Shown here piece by piece: positions 8,677 to 19,446 of a DNA stretch of 64,000 nt (the first letter of the stretch is position 1; each line of letters opens with the position of its first letter). The DNA is taken from positions 1,240,001 through 1,304,000 of the forward strand of contig NZ_CP038017.1 in the NCBI RefSeq assembly GCF_012222825.1. Direction: 5' to 3'. This stretch comes from Allofrancisella frigidaquae (GTDB taxonomy: Bacteria > Pseudomonadota > Gammaproteobacteria > Francisellales > Francisellaceae). Under the pieces are notes generated by a model that saw only the letters and a program-made list of their open reading frames with translations, had not been told where the DNA came from and searched no databases. The position numbers and the translations under genes are program-made.

Positions 8677-10668
8677 ATGTCTTTACCTATCTTTCAAGAG
8701 TTTTCAAATGCCATAAGATTTTTGGCTATAGATGCAACATTAAAAGCTAAATCCGGTCATCCCGGAATGCCTATGGGGATGGCTGATATCGCAACTGTTT
8801 TGTGGACAAAATTTCTCAAACACAATCCTAAAAATCCTCACTGGATTAACCGCGATAGATTTATCCTTTCAAATGGTCATGGCTCTATGCTTTTATATGC
8901 TTTATTGCACCTAACTGGTTACGATGTCTCTATTGAGGATATTAAAAATTTTAGACAACTTCACTCTAAAACTCCTGGCCACCCAGAATATGGTTATACT
9001 TCAGGAGTTGAGACGACAACCGGACCTCTTGGACAAGGTCTTGCAAATGCTGTTGGCATGGCTTTAGGGGAAAAGCTTTTATCACAAAGATACAACACTC
9101 CTGATTGCGAACTTATAGATCACTATACATATGTGTTTTTAGGGGATGGGTGCTTAATGGAAGGCATATCTCATGAGGCATGCTCATTAGCTGGCACGTT
9201 GGGTTTGAATAAACTTATAGCTTTTTGGGATGACAATAATATATCTATAGATGGTGATACCAAAGGTTGGTTTACAGACAATACAGTCGAAAGATTTAGA
9301 TCTTATGGTTGGCATGTTATTGAAAGTATAGATGGTCATGATACCAAAGCTATAGAGCAAGCTATTATACACGCGCAATCTGAACAAAAAAGACCTACTT
9401 TAATATGTTGTAAAACAGTGATAGGTTTTGGCTCACCAGAAAAAGCTGGTACAGCATCAGTACATGGCTCCCCATTAAGTGTGGAGGAGAGAAATTCAGC
9501 AGCCAAAGAATTAGGTTGGCAATATGACTCTTTTGAAATACCTAATGAAGTGTATAGATTTTGGGATACTACCCAACGTGGTCAAATATTAGAGACAAAT
9601 TGGCAAAAGCGTTGGGAAGTTTACAAATTAAATCCTAAATATAATGAGCTTAAGAGAGTTTTAGATAAAGACATTCCAGCAAAACTTGAAAAAGAAGTCC
9701 AAAGTTATATAAAATCACAAATAGAAAATCCCACCAAGGTGGCTACACGAAAAGCATCTCAAATGTCACTGGAAGTACTATGTAAGCATATGCCAGAAAT
9801 GTTTGGAGGATCAGCGGATCTTACAGGTTCAAACAACACTAACTGGAGTGGCTCAGTTTGGTTAAATAATACGGATAAAGGAGCTAATTATCTCTCATAC
9901 GGTGTGCGTGAGTTCGGTATGGCTGCGATTATGAATGGCTTAAGCCTGTATGGTGGTTTAAAGCCATATGGTGGTACTTTTCTTGTATTTAGTGACTATT
10001 CACGAAATGCTATCAGGATGGCTGCGCTTATGAAACAACCTGTCATACATGTAATGTCACATGATTCTATAGGGCTAGGTGAAGATGGTCCGACACATCA
10101 GCCAATTGAACATATCCCAAGTTTGAGATTGATACCTAATCTTAATGTTTGGCGTCCAGCTGATACAGTGGAAACAATGATCGCTTGGTATGAGGCTATT
10201 AAATCAAAAGATACTCCTAGTGTTATGGTGTTAACTCGTCAAGGGTTGCAGCCAATAGTCGTTTCTATGGAAAAAGCTAGCAACATATCTAAAGGAGGAT
10301 ACCTAGTTAAACAATATTCAGATGCTAAAGCTACGATAGTTGCGACAGGTTCCGAAGTTGAGTTAGCTGTAAAAGTAGCTGATGAGTACAGTAACAAAGG
10401 TATAAATATAAATGTTGCGTCTATACCTTGTGTAGAAATTTTTGATAAGCAAACTGATATATATAAAACCTCTGTAATTAGACAAGATATTCCAGCAGTA
10501 TTTGTTGAGCTTGCTCAGCCAGACACATGGTACAAATATATGCCAAAGACAGGTGGTGAAGTTAAAGGAATAACAACTTTTGGAGAATCAGCGCCTGCTG
10601 AAGAGTTGTTTGAATATTTTGGCTTTACCGTGGAAAATATAAGCAATATAGTTGCTAAATACGTTTAA
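8677..10668 (+). CDS. tkt: Transketolase
   Basis: The thiamine-diphosphate enzyme (663 aa) links the pentose-phosphate pathway and glycolysis by moving two-carbon units. Visible family marks are KSGHPGMPMG (about residues 24-33), the ThDP/Mg motif beginning GDGCLMEG and ending DDNN (about 155-188), and the second-domain GEDGPTHQPIEH. Length matches bacterial transketolases. AGAAGG lies before the ATG. It leads a five-gene glycolytic run with short gaps. Confidence 0.97.
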   Translation: MSLPIFQEFSNAIRFLAIDATLKAKSGHPGMPMGMADIATVLWTKFLKHNPKNPHWINRDRFILSNGHGSMLLYALLHLTGYDVSIEDIKNFRQLHSKTPGHPEYGYTSGVETTTGPLGQGLANAVGMALGEKLLSQRYNTPDCELIDHYTYVFLGDGCLMEGISHEACSLAGTLGLNKLIAFWDDNNISIDGDTKGWFTDNTVERFRSYGWHVIESIDGHDTKAIEQAIIHAQSEQKRPTLICCKTVIGFGSPEKAGTASVHGSPLSVEERNSAAKELGWQYDSFEIPNEVYRFWDTTQRGQILETNWQKRWEVYKLNPKYNELKRVLDKDIPAKLEKEVQSYIKSQIENPTKVATRKASQMSLEVLCKHMPEMFGGSADLTGSNNTNWSGSVWLNNTDKGANYLSYGVREFGMAAIMNGLSLYGGLKPYGGTFLVFSDYSRNAIRMAALMKQPVIHVMSHDSIGLGEDGPTHQPIEHIPSLRLIPNLNVWRPADTVETMIAWYEAIKSKDTPSVMVLTRQGLQPIVVSMEKASNISKGGYLVKQYSDAKATIVATGSEVELAVKVADEYSNKGININVASIPCVEIFDKQTDIYKTSVIRQDIPAVFVELAQPDTWYKYMPKTGGEVKGITTFGESAPAEELFEYFGFTVENISNIVAKYV

Positions 10669-10719
10669 AAACTTTATCTGATAAATATTAGTTAAAAAAT
10701 CTAATAAAAGGAGACTAAA

Positions 10720-11721
10720 ATGAAAGTTGCTATTAATGGTTTTGGTAGAATAGGTCGTTTAGCATTTCGTCAAATGTTTGACAAAGATGGGATTGAAATA
10801 GTAGCAATCAATGATTTAACAAACCCAAAAATGTTAGCTCACTTGTTAAAATATGATTCCGCTCAAGGTAGGTATGCTAGAGCTGATGAGGTTTCTGCTA
10901 AAGAAAATTCTATAGTTGTAGGAGAAAAAGAGATAAAAATTTACGCACAAGCAGATGCTACTAAACTACCTTGGGGTGAGTTAGATGTAGATGTTGTTTT
11001 AGAGTGTACAGGTTTTTACGCGTCAAAAGCAAAATCCCAAGCTCATATAGATGCTGGAGCTAAAAAAGTTGTAATTTCTGCTCCAGCAGGAAATGATCTA
11101 CCAACAGTTGTTTATAATGTTAACCATAATATTTTAACAGCAGAAGATAAAGTTATATCAGCAGCGTCTTGTACTACTAACTGTTTAGCTCCTATGGCAA
11201 AAACACTGCATGATCTAGCAAATATAGAAAAAGGGTTCATGACAACTATTCATGCTTATACAGGTGATCAAAACACTCTTGATGGCCCGCATAGAAATGG
11301 TGATTTACGTCGCGCTCGTGCTGCTGCTATAAACATAGTACCAAACTCAACTGGAGCTGCAAAAGCTATAGGCTTAGTTATTCCAGAATTAGCAGGTAAA
11401 CTAGATGGTGCCGCTCAGCGTGTGCCAGTTGCAACTGGATCTTTAACTGAGCTTGTTGCCGTTGTATCTAAGAGTGTGACAGCAGAAGAGATAAATGTAG
11501 CTATGAAATCAGCAGCTAATGAATCTTTTGGCTACACTGAAGAAGAATTAGTTTCAAGTGATGTTATAGGAATTTCTGAAGGCTCACTATTTGATGCGAC
11601 TCAAACTAAAGTTACTTCACTAGGTGATAAATCTCTAGTGAAAGTGGTATCTTGGTATGATAACGAAATGTCTTATACAAACCAAATGGTTAGAGTAGTT
11701 AAGCTGATAGGGTCTTTATAA
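10720..11721 (+). CDS. gapA: Glyceraldehyde-3-phosphate dehydrogenase, type I
   Basis: This 333-aa NAD-dependent dehydrogenase catalyses the phosphorylating step of glycolysis. It has the dinucleotide-binding [10 protein letters not shown] at residues 5-14, the catalytic C151 in [12 protein letters not shown] and its partner H178 in [10 protein letters not shown]. The C-terminal [12 protein letters not shown] is standard. AAGGAGAC precedes the ATG. It is 51 bp after tkt and 12 bp before pgk. Confidence 0.97.
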   Translation: MKVAINGFGRIGRLAFRQMFDKDGIEIVAINDLTNPKMLAHLLKYDSAQGRYARADEVSAKENSIVVGEKEIKIYAQADATKLPWGELDVDVVLECTGFYASKAKSQAHIDAGAKKVVISAPAGNDLPTVVYNVNHNILTAEDKVISAASCTTNCLAPMAKTLHDLANIEKGFMTTIHAYTGDQNTLDGPHRNGDLRRARAAAINIVPNSTGAAKAIGLVIPELAGKLDGAAQRVPVATGSLTELVAVVSKSVTAEEINVAMKSAANESFGYTEEELVSSDVIGISEGSLFDATQTKVTSLGDKSLVKVVSWYDNEMSYTNQMVRVVKLIGSL

Positions 11722-11733
11722 TTTGGAGCTAAT

Positions 11734-12912
11734 ATGAGTTTTCTAACTATAAAAGATGTAAACCTAAAAGATAAAAAAGTAATAGTTAGGGTTGATTTTA
11801 ACGTTCCTGTTAAAGATGGTAAAGTCACTAGCACTGTAAGAATTCAGGCAGCTATCCCTACTATAGAGTATATCTTAGAACAAGGCGGGAGACCGATTTT
11901 ATTATCTCATCTTGGACGCCCTACTGAGGGTGAGTATGATCCTGAGTTTTCGCTAGAACCTGTAGCGAGAGCCTTAGAAGAAATAATCCATAAGCCAGTA
12001 AGGTTTGAAAAAGATTGGCTTGCGGGTGTTGATATTAAAGCTGATGAAATTATTATGTGTGATAACGTTCGCTTTAATAAAGGTGAGAAAAAATCTGATG
12101 ATGAGCTATCTAAAAAAATAGCAAGTTTAGGGGATGTATTTGTAATGGATGCCTTTGCAACAGCTCATCGTGCTCAAGCCTCTACTTATGGAGTAGCAAA
12201 GTATATTTCAGTTGCATGCGCTGGATTTTTAGTTTCAAATGAAATCAAAGCTTTAGAGAAAGCATTAAAAAACCCTAAAAAGCCAATGGCTGCCATAGTA
12301 GGCGGCTCAAAGGTATCTACTAAACTATCGGTTTTACATAATTTACTTGATAAAGTCGAAACTTTGGTAGTTGGTGGAGGCATAGCTAATACATTTATAA
12401 AAGCGCAAGGATATTCTGTAGGTAGTTCACTTTATGAGCAAGAATTAGTTTGCCAAGCAAAAGATATTCTAATAAAAGCTCAACAAAAAGGTATTAATAT
12501 ACCTGTCCCTGTAGATGTAAGAGTTGCTAAAGAGTTTAGCGAAAATGCTCAAGCAGTTATAAAAAATGTAGCTGACGTAACTGATGATGATATGATCTTG
12601 GATATAGGACCTAAATCAGCAGAAAATATTACTAAGCTACTAAATTCTTCAAGTACTATATTATGGAATGGACCAGTTGGTGTATTTGAGTTTGATAGCT
12701 TCTCAGAAGGCACAAAAGCTTTATCATTAGCTATTGCTAATTCAAAAGCATTTTCTGTAGCTGGCGGTGGTGATACTATAGCGGCTATAGAAAAATTTGA
12801 TATAAAAGATAAGGTTTCTTATATATCAACAGCAGGTGGAGCATTCTTAGAATTTTTAGAAGGTAAAGAGTTACCAGCTATTGAAATATTAAAAGAAAAA
12901 GCAAAAAAATAA
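11734..12912 (+). CDS. pgk: Phosphoglycerate kinase
   Basis: Phosphoglycerate kinase (392 aa) makes the first ATP of the pay-off phase. The N-domain substrate motif [12 protein letters not shown] (about residues 18-29), LLSHLGRP, the nucleotide-domain [10 protein letters not shown] and the C-terminal [14 protein letters not shown] and [14 protein letters not shown] are all present. GGAGC precedes the ATG. It lies 12 bp after gapA. Confidence 0.97.
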   Translation: MSFLTIKDVNLKDKKVIVRVDFNVPVKDGKVTSTVRIQAAIPTIEYILEQGGRPILLSHLGRPTEGEYDPEFSLEPVARALEEIIHKPVRFEKDWLAGVDIKADEIIMCDNVRFNKGEKKSDDELSKKIASLGDVFVMDAFATAHRAQASTYGVAKYISVACAGFLVSNEIKALEKALKNPKKPMAAIVGGSKVSTKLSVLHNLLDKVETLVVGGGIANTFIKAQGYSVGSSLYEQELVCQAKDILIKAQQKGINIPVPVDVRVAKEFSENAQAVIKNVADVTDDDMILDIGPKSAENITKLLNSSSTILWNGPVGVFEFDSFSEGTKALSLAIANSKAFSVAGGGDTIAAIEKFDIKDKVSYISTAGGAFLEFLEGKELPAIEILKEKAKK

Positions 12913-12932
12913 TTTTATTTAAGGTGATACTT

Positions 12933-14369
12933 ATGAGAAGAACCAAAATTTTAGCTACCCTTGGACCTGCAAGTGAATCTAAAGAAGTCCTTACTGAGAT
13001 GATAAAGGCTGGGGTTAACGCTGTTAGGTGTAATTTCTCACATGGATCTGCTGAAGACCATAGAAAGAGAGTTGAACTGATCCGTCAAATTGCAAAAGAG
13101 CAAGATACTTATGTTGGGATATTGGCAGATTTGCAGGGTCCTAAGATCAGACTTTCTAAATTTAAAAATGGTTCTGTAGAGATAAAAAAAGGGCAAAAAT
13201 TTATACTTGATGCCGATCTTGGTGTAAATGATGGCGATGAGAATACAGTAGGTATTGATTATAAAGAGTTAATTAAAGACGTTAAATCTGGAGATATTTT
13301 ACTAGTTGATGACGGTAAAATTGTTTTGCAGGTTGAGTCAGTCAAAGAAAATAAAGCTACAACTAAAGTAGTTATTGGCGGTAAAGTTTCTAATAACAAA
13401 GGAATCAATAAAAAAGGCGGCGGACTTACCGCCCCAGCTCTTACAGATAAAGATAAAGAAGATATTAAAATAGCAGCGATGCTACAGGTGGATTTTTTAG
13501 CTGTGTCTTTTGTAAGGGATGGTAAAGACATGGAGTATGCTCGTCAATTAGTACATGAAGCTGGTTGGAAACCAGCTATGGTTGCCAAGATTGAAAGAGC
13601 CGAAGCAGTACACAAAGAAACCTTAAAAAGCATCATAGAAGCTTCCGATTTAGTTATGGTTGCTCGTGGTGATTTAGCTGTAGAAATTGGTGACGAAAAT
13701 GTCCCTACTGTACAAAAGCTGATTATTAGTACAGCTAGACAAAATGAAAAAGGATCTATTACCGCCACTCAAATGATGGAATCAATGATAGAAAACTCCT
13801 CTCCTACACGTGCTGAAGCTTCTGATGTAGCAAACGCTGTATTTGACGGTACAGATGCGGTTATGCTTTCAGCTGAAACAGCTGTTGGTAAATATCCAGT
13901 AGAGACTATTGCTGCTATGTCAAGAATTTGTGAATCTGCTGAAAAAAGCAAGTATAACCACATTATTAAAAAACAAAAAATAGCTGATTGTAGTCGAATT
14001 GATCATGCCGTATCAGTAGCAGCCGTTAAGATAGCTAATGATATTGGTGCTAAAGGTTTAATTGTTTTAACAGAAGGTGGAAATACTTCACGCTGGATGT
14101 CACGAATAAATACAGATTTACCGATTTATGCACTATCTCGTAATACTCCAACATTAGGGGCTATGACTTTGTTTAGAGGTGTCATACCAATATATTTTGA
14201 CTCTACTAGAATGTCAAAAGTATATGTAAACAGGTCTGCCTCTATGGAGCTTGAAAGTAGAAAGTTAGTAAAAGAGGGAGATATTCTTGTACTTACTAGC
14301 GGTGACAGTATGGGTGTACATGGAAGTACTAATAAAATCAAAGTAATAATAGCCGGTCAAGTAAGGTAA
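12933..14369 (+). CDS. pyk: Pyruvate kinase
   Basis: Pyruvate kinase (478 aa) makes pyruvate and ATP from PEP. It starts MRRTKILATLGPASES; other marks are VRCNFSHGS, ADLQGPKIR, MVARGDLAVEIG and the ITATQMMESMI block. A GTG at 12924 is in frame, but AAGG at 12921-12924 positions the ATG at 12933 correctly, so the ATG is chosen. The gap to pgk is 20 bp. Confidence 0.96.
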   Translation: MRRTKILATLGPASESKEVLTEMIKAGVNAVRCNFSHGSAEDHRKRVELIRQIAKEQDTYVGILADLQGPKIRLSKFKNGSVEIKKGQKFILDADLGVNDGDENTVGIDYKELIKDVKSGDILLVDDGKIVLQVESVKENKATTKVVIGGKVSNNKGINKKGGGLTAPALTDKDKEDIKIAAMLQVDFLAVSFVRDGKDMEYARQLVHEAGWKPAMVAKIERAEAVHKETLKSIIEASDLVMVARGDLAVEIGDENVPTVQKLIISTARQNEKGSITATQMMESMIENSSPTRAEASDVANAVFDGTDAVMLSAETAVGKYPVETIAAMSRICESAEKSKYNHIIKKQKIADCSRIDHAVSVAAVKIANDIGAKGLIVLTEGGNTSRWMSRINTDLPIYALSRNTPTLGAMTLFRGVIPIYFDSTRMSKVYVNRSASMELESRKLVKEGDILVLTSGDSMGVHGSTNKIKVIIAGQVR

Positions 14370-14382
14370 AAGGAGAAAATAA

Positions 14383-15447
14383 ATGGCTTTAGTTTCATTA
14401 CGTCAACTATTAGATCATGCAGCAGAACATGGGTATGGAATCCCAGCTTTTAACGTAAATAATTTAGAACAAGTAAGGGCTGTTATGGAGGCTGCTGATA
14501 AAGTAAATTCACCAGTTATTTTACAAGGTTCTGCAGGTGCTAGAAAATACGCTGGCGCTCCTTTTATCAGACATTTAGTTTTAGCTGCTATAGAAGAATA
14601 TCCACATTTACCAGTTTGTATGCATCAAGATCATGGAACGTCCCCAGCAGTTTGTCAACGATCTATTCAGTTAGGCTTTTCATCTGTGATGATGGATGGC
14701 TCGCTAAAAGCAGACGGCAAAACTCCAGCAGATTATGAATATAATGTAAATGTAACTAAAACTGTTACAGATATGGCTCATGCTTGTGGTGTCTCTGTTG
14801 AAGGTGAGCTAGGTTGTCTTGGCTCTTTGGAAACTGGACAAGCCGGTGAAGAAGATGGTATAGGTGCAGAAGGCACCTTATCTATGGATCAGCTATTAAC
14901 AGACCCAGAAGAAGCGGCTGATTTTGTAAGAAAAACTAAAGTTGATGCGTTAGCAATTGCTATTGGTACAAGTCATGGAGCTTATAAGTTTACTAAGCCA
15001 CCTACAGGTGACGTATTATCTATAAAAAGGGTAAAAGAAATCCATGCTAGAATTCCAGGTACACACTTAGTGATGCATGGCTCATCTTCTGTACCACAAG
15101 ATTGGCTAGAGGTGATTAACAACTATGGTGGTGCAATGGGTGAGACCTATGGTGTGCCAGTAGAAGAAATTGTTGAAGCAATAAAATATGGTGTACGTAA
15201 AGTAAACATCGATACTGATTTACGTATGGCAGCAACTGGTGCAATAAGGAGATTTTTAGCAGAAAACCCCGCTGAATTTGACCCACGTAAATACAATGCT
15301 GTAGCTAAAAAAGCAATGTCTGAAATTTGCCAAGCTAGGTATGAGGCTTTTGGTAGTGCTGGTATGGCTAGCAAAATCAAGCCAATCTCACTTGAAACAA
15401 TGTTCCAGCGTTATGAAAATGGTGAGTTAGATCCAGTTGTTAAGTAG
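14383..15447 (+). CDS. fba: Fructose-bisphosphate aldolase, class II
   Basis: This zinc-dependent aldolase (354 aa) cleaves fructose-1,6-bisphosphate and runs in reverse in gluconeogenesis. The metal-ligand regions [19 protein letters not shown] and [10 protein letters not shown] are clear, and [15 protein letters not shown] is the phosphate-binding region. Length and the long form fit class IIB. AAGGAG is 8 nt before the ATG. It is the last gene of the glycolytic run. Confidence 0.97.
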   Translation: MALVSLRQLLDHAAEHGYGIPAFNVNNLEQVRAVMEAADKVNSPVILQGSAGARKYAGAPFIRHLVLAAIEEYPHLPVCMHQDHGTSPAVCQRSIQLGFSSVMMDGSLKADGKTPADYEYNVNVTKTVTDMAHACGVSVEGELGCLGSLETGQAGEEDGIGAEGTLSMDQLLTDPEEAADFVRKTKVDALAIAIGTSHGAYKFTKPPTGDVLSIKRVKEIHARIPGTHLVMHGSSSVPQDWLEVINNYGGAMGETYGVPVEEIVEAIKYGVRKVNIDTDLRMAATGAIRRFLAENPAEFDPRKYNAVAKKAMSEICQARYEAFGSAGMASKIKPISLETMFQRYENGELDPVVK

Positions 15448-15455
15448 TCACCAAT

Positions 15456-15554
15456 TCATACCAAATGTTTTTCTATGCTTTTTTCACATACTTCTAGTGC
15501 TTCACAAATAGTTTTATAAAACTTTGATTTTTGCAAATTTTTAGGAACATTCAT
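15456..15554 (-). CDS. Possible 32-aa peptide downstream of bamD
   Basis: A short frame starts ATG at 15554, 10 bp after the bamD stop, and ends TGA at 15456. It encodes MNVPKNLQKSKFYKTICEA followed by a lysine/glutamate-rich tail. There is no convincing ribosome-binding site. It may be translated by coupling to bamD or may be chance in an AT-rich convergent gap. I do not recognise it. Confidence 0.2.
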   Translation of the reverse strand: MNVPKNLQKSKFYKTICEALEVCEKSIEKHLV

Positions 15555-15564
15555 CTCTGACGTT

Positions 15565-16389
15565 TTACAACCACCCAAACCATCTTTCAAACCAGCTAGG
15601 CTCCTCACTTCCATCTGGCCTTAATTTTTTAAGGTAATTACTATTTGGATAATTCTTTTTAAGCACTTCAAGGTTTACTTTTGCTTGCTCATTCAAACCC
15701 AAATCCCTATATGCTTTTATAGTTATTACTAGAGCGTCTTCTGTAGATGAACTTTGAGGATAATTACGTATGACTTGTGATGCTCTATCAATAGCCGCAT
15801 TAAAAGCCCCCCTCTTATAATAAAAGTGCGCAATATTATCATAGTATTTTGCTATCGTATTATTTATATAAATCATCCTACGCTTAGCATCTGAAACAAA
15901 TGAGCCGTTAGGGTCTAAAGCTAAGGCTTTCTCAAAATTATTATATGCCTCAGTGTAGCCAGTAGGGTCATGATGACCCATATCATATGGAGCATAAGTT
16001 TGTAAAAGCCCCCTACCATTTTCAAAACCAACTACCCCAATCATATAGTAAATGTAGCCTTTGTACTTACTATATGGATACATCTTGATAAACTGCTGTG
16101 CTAAAGCTAATGACATAGTCGATTCGTCATTCATATAGTATACATATACAAGATCAACCATACCTTTTTCAGCTAAAGGAGTAAAAGGATACTGTGCAAC
16201 TAATGATTTATAAGATCTGACCGCATCAAAATAATCATTATTTTGCATTTGTTTATGGGCATTTGCATAAATAAACTCTGCTGTGTAGCCTGTGTAGACC
16301 TGAGGTAGCTCATTATCTTTCTTAGGGCCACACCCCGCTACAGCAAAAATCATAGATAAAATAACTATTAAATATAAAAATCTAGTCAT
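15565..16389 (-). CDS. bamD: Outer-membrane assembly lipoprotein BamD (ComL)
   Basis: This is a 274-aa lipoprotein of the BAM complex, which folds beta-barrel proteins into the outer membrane. The signal peptide ends in a lipobox (FAVAGC, Cys about residue 20). Tetratricopeptide-like repeats follow: ANAHKQMQNNDYFDAVRSYKSL with QYPFTPLAEKGMVDLVYVYY, then AYNNFEKALALDPNGSFVSDAKRRM, then a third set near AAIDRASQVIRNYPQSSSTEDAL. Length is near the family norm (about 245). It is convergent with fba and divergent from rluD. Confidence 0.9.
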   Translation of the reverse strand: MTRFLYLIVILSMIFAVAGCGPKKDNELPQVYTGYTAEFIYANAHKQMQNNDYFDAVRSYKSLVAQYPFTPLAEKGMVDLVYVYYMNDESTMSLALAQQFIKMYPYSKYKGYIYYMIGVVGFENGRGLLQTYAPYDMGHHDPTGYTEAYNNFEKALALDPNGSFVSDAKRRMIYINNTIAKYYDNIAHFYYKRGAFNAAIDRASQVIRNYPQSSSTEDALVITIKAYRDLGLNEQAKVNLEVLKKNYPNSNYLKKLRPDGSEEPSWFERWFGWL

Positions 16390-16471
16390 TTGATTAGCTA
16401 TCCTTTATTTTTCTTATATAATTTCCATACAAAAAATTATAAAATTTACGCTACGTATAGCAATTTAAACT

Positions 16472-17446
16472 ATGGCAAATAATACACTATCCAAGCGATT
16501 TCATCAAAAAATTATTCTAACACCTGAACACGCAGGCAAAAGGTTAGATATAGCTGTTAATGAAGTATTTGAGGATTTTTCGCGCTCTCAAATACAAAAA
16601 TGGATAAAAGATGGCTCTATAACTTTAAATAATAGCCATACTAAAGCTAAACATATAGTTATTGGAGATGAAGAAATAGAAATAGATGTCACATTTGTAC
16701 CAACAAATGAATGGTTAGCTGAAGATATTAAACTAAATATCATTTATGAAGATGAAAATATTATTGTTATAAATAAACCAGCAAATATGGTTACTCATCC
16801 AGGTGCTGGGAATATGACTGGCACTATTTCAAATGCTCTGCTAAATCTCAATAAAAACCAACAAAACTTACCTCGTGCTGGGATCGTTCACCGCCTAGAT
16901 AAAGATACTACTGGTCTTATGGTAGCTGCTAAGACTAGTTTGGCTTACCTTAGTCTTATCCAGCAACTATCAGATAGAACGGTATCTAGGAAATATCTAG
17001 CAGTAGTAGAGGGTGAAATTTACGAATCAGGTACAATTGACCAACCAATAGGTCGTGACCCTAACAATAGAATCAAAATGGCTATTAACTATAGTGGCAA
17101 ACAAGCTATCACAAACTATACTCCTTTGGAGATATACGATGGGTTTACTCTAGTAGAATGTAAGCTAGAAACAGGCCGCACACATCAAATAAGAGTACAC
17201 ATGAAAAGTATCAATCACCCTTTAGTAGGTGACCAAACCTATAACAAATCCTCTTCTAAACTAAAAAATACAAACCTCGCCTGTTTCCCTAGACAAGCCT
17301 TACATGCTTATAGTCTTTCGTTTACTCACCCTTTAACTCATAAAATACTAAACTTTACATGTGATATGCCATGTGATATGTTAAATCTTATATCACAACT
17401 TAGGTTGACTATATCAGACGACCCCAGTCTAACAGAGGATTATTAA
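16472..17446 (+). CDS. rluD: 23S rRNA pseudouridine synthase, RluD type
   Basis: This 324-aa protein has an N-terminal S4 RNA-binding domain (GKRLDIAVNEVFEDFSRSQIQKWI, about residues 22-45). The catalytic domain of the RluA/RluD family follows, with the nucleophilic Asp in HRLDKDTTGLMV (D143) and a GRTHQIRVH motif. RluD modifies 23S helix 69 (positions 1911/1915/1917 in E. coli). It is next to bamD, a pairing found in many gammaproteobacteria. RluC is possible but less likely from context. Confidence 0.9.
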   Translation: MANNTLSKRFHQKIILTPEHAGKRLDIAVNEVFEDFSRSQIQKWIKDGSITLNNSHTKAKHIVIGDEEIEIDVTFVPTNEWLAEDIKLNIIYEDENIIVINKPANMVTHPGAGNMTGTISNALLNLNKNQQNLPRAGIVHRLDKDTTGLMVAAKTSLAYLSLIQQLSDRTVSRKYLAVVEGEIYESGTIDQPIGRDPNNRIKMAINYSGKQAITNYTPLEIYDGFTLVECKLETGRTHQIRVHMKSINHPLVGDQTYNKSSSKLKNTNLACFPRQALHAYSLSFTHPLTHKILNFTCDMPCDMLNLISQLRLTISDDPSLTEDY

Positions 17447-17449
17447 AAT

Positions 17450-18247
17450 ATGGTAACTGATAAATTACATACTCTTAGAAATTTCGTACTTTTCTGCAGT
17501 TTTATAATACTAGCAACTTTCTTATCTTTTGATCATGGAAAAGCTAAACACGACAGTTATGCTCTAGCAACCAAAATTAGCCAGAAATCTGACAAGCCAG
17601 ATTTTCTTAATATAGATGATACCGCTGAAAAAAAACAAGCTTTTATAAACTACATCTTAAAAGCGATTCAAAATGCTAACAAAGAAATTTGTGCTCAGCA
17701 AGAAGAATTACAGAAACTCAAAAAGGCTTACGATAAAAACCAAAAACTCACAAAGAAGCAGCTAGATAGGCTTAACACATACTTATCCTACTATAAAATA
17801 CGAAATGCTACAGACACCCAACAGATGATAAATCAGTTAAAAATAAAAGTCGGTACCGTACCTAGCAGCTTTGTTATAGCTCAAGCGGTGCTCGAAAGTG
17901 GTTGGGGCACTTCACGTTTTGCTAGAGAGTATAGTAACTATTTTGGGCTTCACTGTTTTTCTGAAGATTGTGGTGTTAAAGCCTCAGGAGCTAACGTATA
18001 TTTAGAAACTTTCCCTAACGCAACAGAAAGCGTTTTAGGATACTATTATAGACTTAATACAGGCACAAAATTTAAACAGTTCAGGCTTACTCGTCAGCAA
18101 GTTAAAAACCATACTCTTCCACGTTCTGCTATGCTTGATACTTTAGAAAACTACTCAGAGTTAGATGGTGAAGAATATAAAAACCGCCTAGAAGGTGTAA
18201 TTAGACCTAATAATTTAACTCAATATGATAATGATGGTACATGTTAA
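17450..18247 (+). CDS. Bax-type glucosaminidase-domain protein
   Basis: The N-terminus has a hydrophobic segment (FVLFCSFIILATFLSF, about residues 12-27) that looks like a signal anchor. A coiled-coil-prone Lys/Glu region (about 70-115) follows, then a glucosaminidase domain starting VPSSFVIAQAVLESGWGTSRFA (about 138-159), with the catalytic Glu in the LESGWG context. This is the Bax branch of peptidoglycan hydrolases, probably acting in the periplasm on N-acetylglucosaminyl bonds. It starts 3 bp after the rluD stop and is probably cotranscribed with it. Confidence 0.82.
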   Translation: MVTDKLHTLRNFVLFCSFIILATFLSFDHGKAKHDSYALATKISQKSDKPDFLNIDDTAEKKQAFINYILKAIQNANKEICAQQEELQKLKKAYDKNQKLTKKQLDRLNTYLSYYKIRNATDTQQMINQLKIKVGTVPSSFVIAQAVLESGWGTSRFAREYSNYFGLHCFSEDCGVKASGANVYLETFPNATESVLGYYYRLNTGTKFKQFRLTRQQVKNHTLPRSAMLDTLENYSELDGEEYKNRLEGVIRPNNLTQYDNDGTC

Positions 18248-18334
18248 TCCAATACTTTAGATATTCATGTTGGTATTAAACTATTTTTCTTGTATATTAG
18301 ATTAATTAAGATATTGCTGCCCAGTATAATCGGT

Positions 18335-19435
18335 ATGAATATAAGAGTAGTTCAAAACACTATTTATTTCGAAGGCTTTCTAACACTTAAGCAAATAAAA
18401 CCAAAGCTTATTGAAAAGCCTCTGAATAATCTAAAAAATAATATTCAGTTTGTTGATATAACAAACGTTAAAGAATTAGATACTGCTGGTGCTTATATAA
18501 TATTAAAAACCTTAGCTAAATTTAAACTCGACAAAAAACAAATCATTTGTAACTCAAAAAGAAACCAAAACCTGATTAATCTAACAAACCGAAATCTACC
18601 TACTAAAAAAATTAGTGAATTTTCAAAAAAGCCAAATGCTGTTTTTAATAGTATTTATATATTAGGCAAAAATACCAACGATCTAATAGCAGAAATTAAA
18701 TTAAGTATTAGCTTCTTAGGAGCGATTGTTCTAGGTTATTTAAACTTTTTTAGACGACCTTATGGTTCTTTTTTTTCTATTGTATTAAATATAGCATATG
18801 ACTCAACTATTAAAGCGCTTAGTATTGTTATACTTTTATCATTGATTATTGGCTTAGTTTTAACATACCTACCACTTAATTTAATGATGCAGTATGGTAC
18901 ACAAATATTTGTCGTTGATATGTTAGGCATATCCTCTTTTAGAGAGTTTGCTCCCTTGTTTACTGCCATAATAATAGCTGGTAGAAGCGGTTCTGCTTTT
19001 ACCTCAGAGATAGGAATTATGAAAGTAAATGAAGAAATTGACGCCCTTCAGACAATTGGTGAAGACCCTATACAACGCTTAGTTTTACCACGAATTACGG
19101 CTCTAATAATTAGCTTACCAGTACTAACAACTGTAGCGATGATAGCTAATATTACAGGAGGTATTATTATTACTTACTTGATTGCAGATATAACTCCTCT
19201 TGAATTCATCGATAGACTATTTTCAAATGTAAATGTCAGTCATTTTTATATTGGATTATCGAAAACACCTTTTTTTGCTCTAGTAATCGCTGGCATTGGT
19301 TGCCTAAAGGGTATGTCTGTTAAAAGAGACTCTCAAAGTGTTGGTAAAGCAACTACAACAAGTGTTGTGTACTCAATATTTCTAATAATCATTGTTGATG
19401 CAATCTTTGCTGTTTCACTAAATGGCGTTGCTTAG
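18335..19435 (+). CDS. mlaE: MlaE-type lipid ABC transporter permease with N-terminal STAS-like domain
   Basis: The first ~100 residues resemble a STAS domain (FVDITNVKELDTAGAYIIL). The MlaE permease core (about residues 130-365) follows, with the conserved LGISSFREFAPLFTAIIIAGRSG and GEDPIQRLVLPR motifs and about six membrane segments. MlaFEDB systems move phospholipid between the inner and outer membranes. Here the MlaB role may be taken by the fused STAS part. The frame is open 15 codons upstream; the ATG at 18335 was chosen from domain structure, without a clear ribosome-binding site. It is first in the run mlaE-mlaF-mlaD-auxiliary. Confidence 0.85.
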   Translation: MNIRVVQNTIYFEGFLTLKQIKPKLIEKPLNNLKNNIQFVDITNVKELDTAGAYIILKTLAKFKLDKKQIICNSKRNQNLINLTNRNLPTKKISEFSKKPNAVFNSIYILGKNTNDLIAEIKLSISFLGAIVLGYLNFFRRPYGSFFSIVLNIAYDSTIKALSIVILLSLIIGLVLTYLPLNLMMQYGTQIFVVDMLGISSFREFAPLFTAIIIAGRSGSAFTSEIGIMKVNEEIDALQTIGEDPIQRLVLPRITALIISLPVLTTVAMIANITGGIIITYLIADITPLEFIDRLFSNVNVSHFYIGLSKTPFFALVIAGIGCLKGMSVKRDSQSVGKATTTSVVYSIFLIIIVDAIFAVSLNGVA

Positions 19436-19446
19436 GAATCATTTTT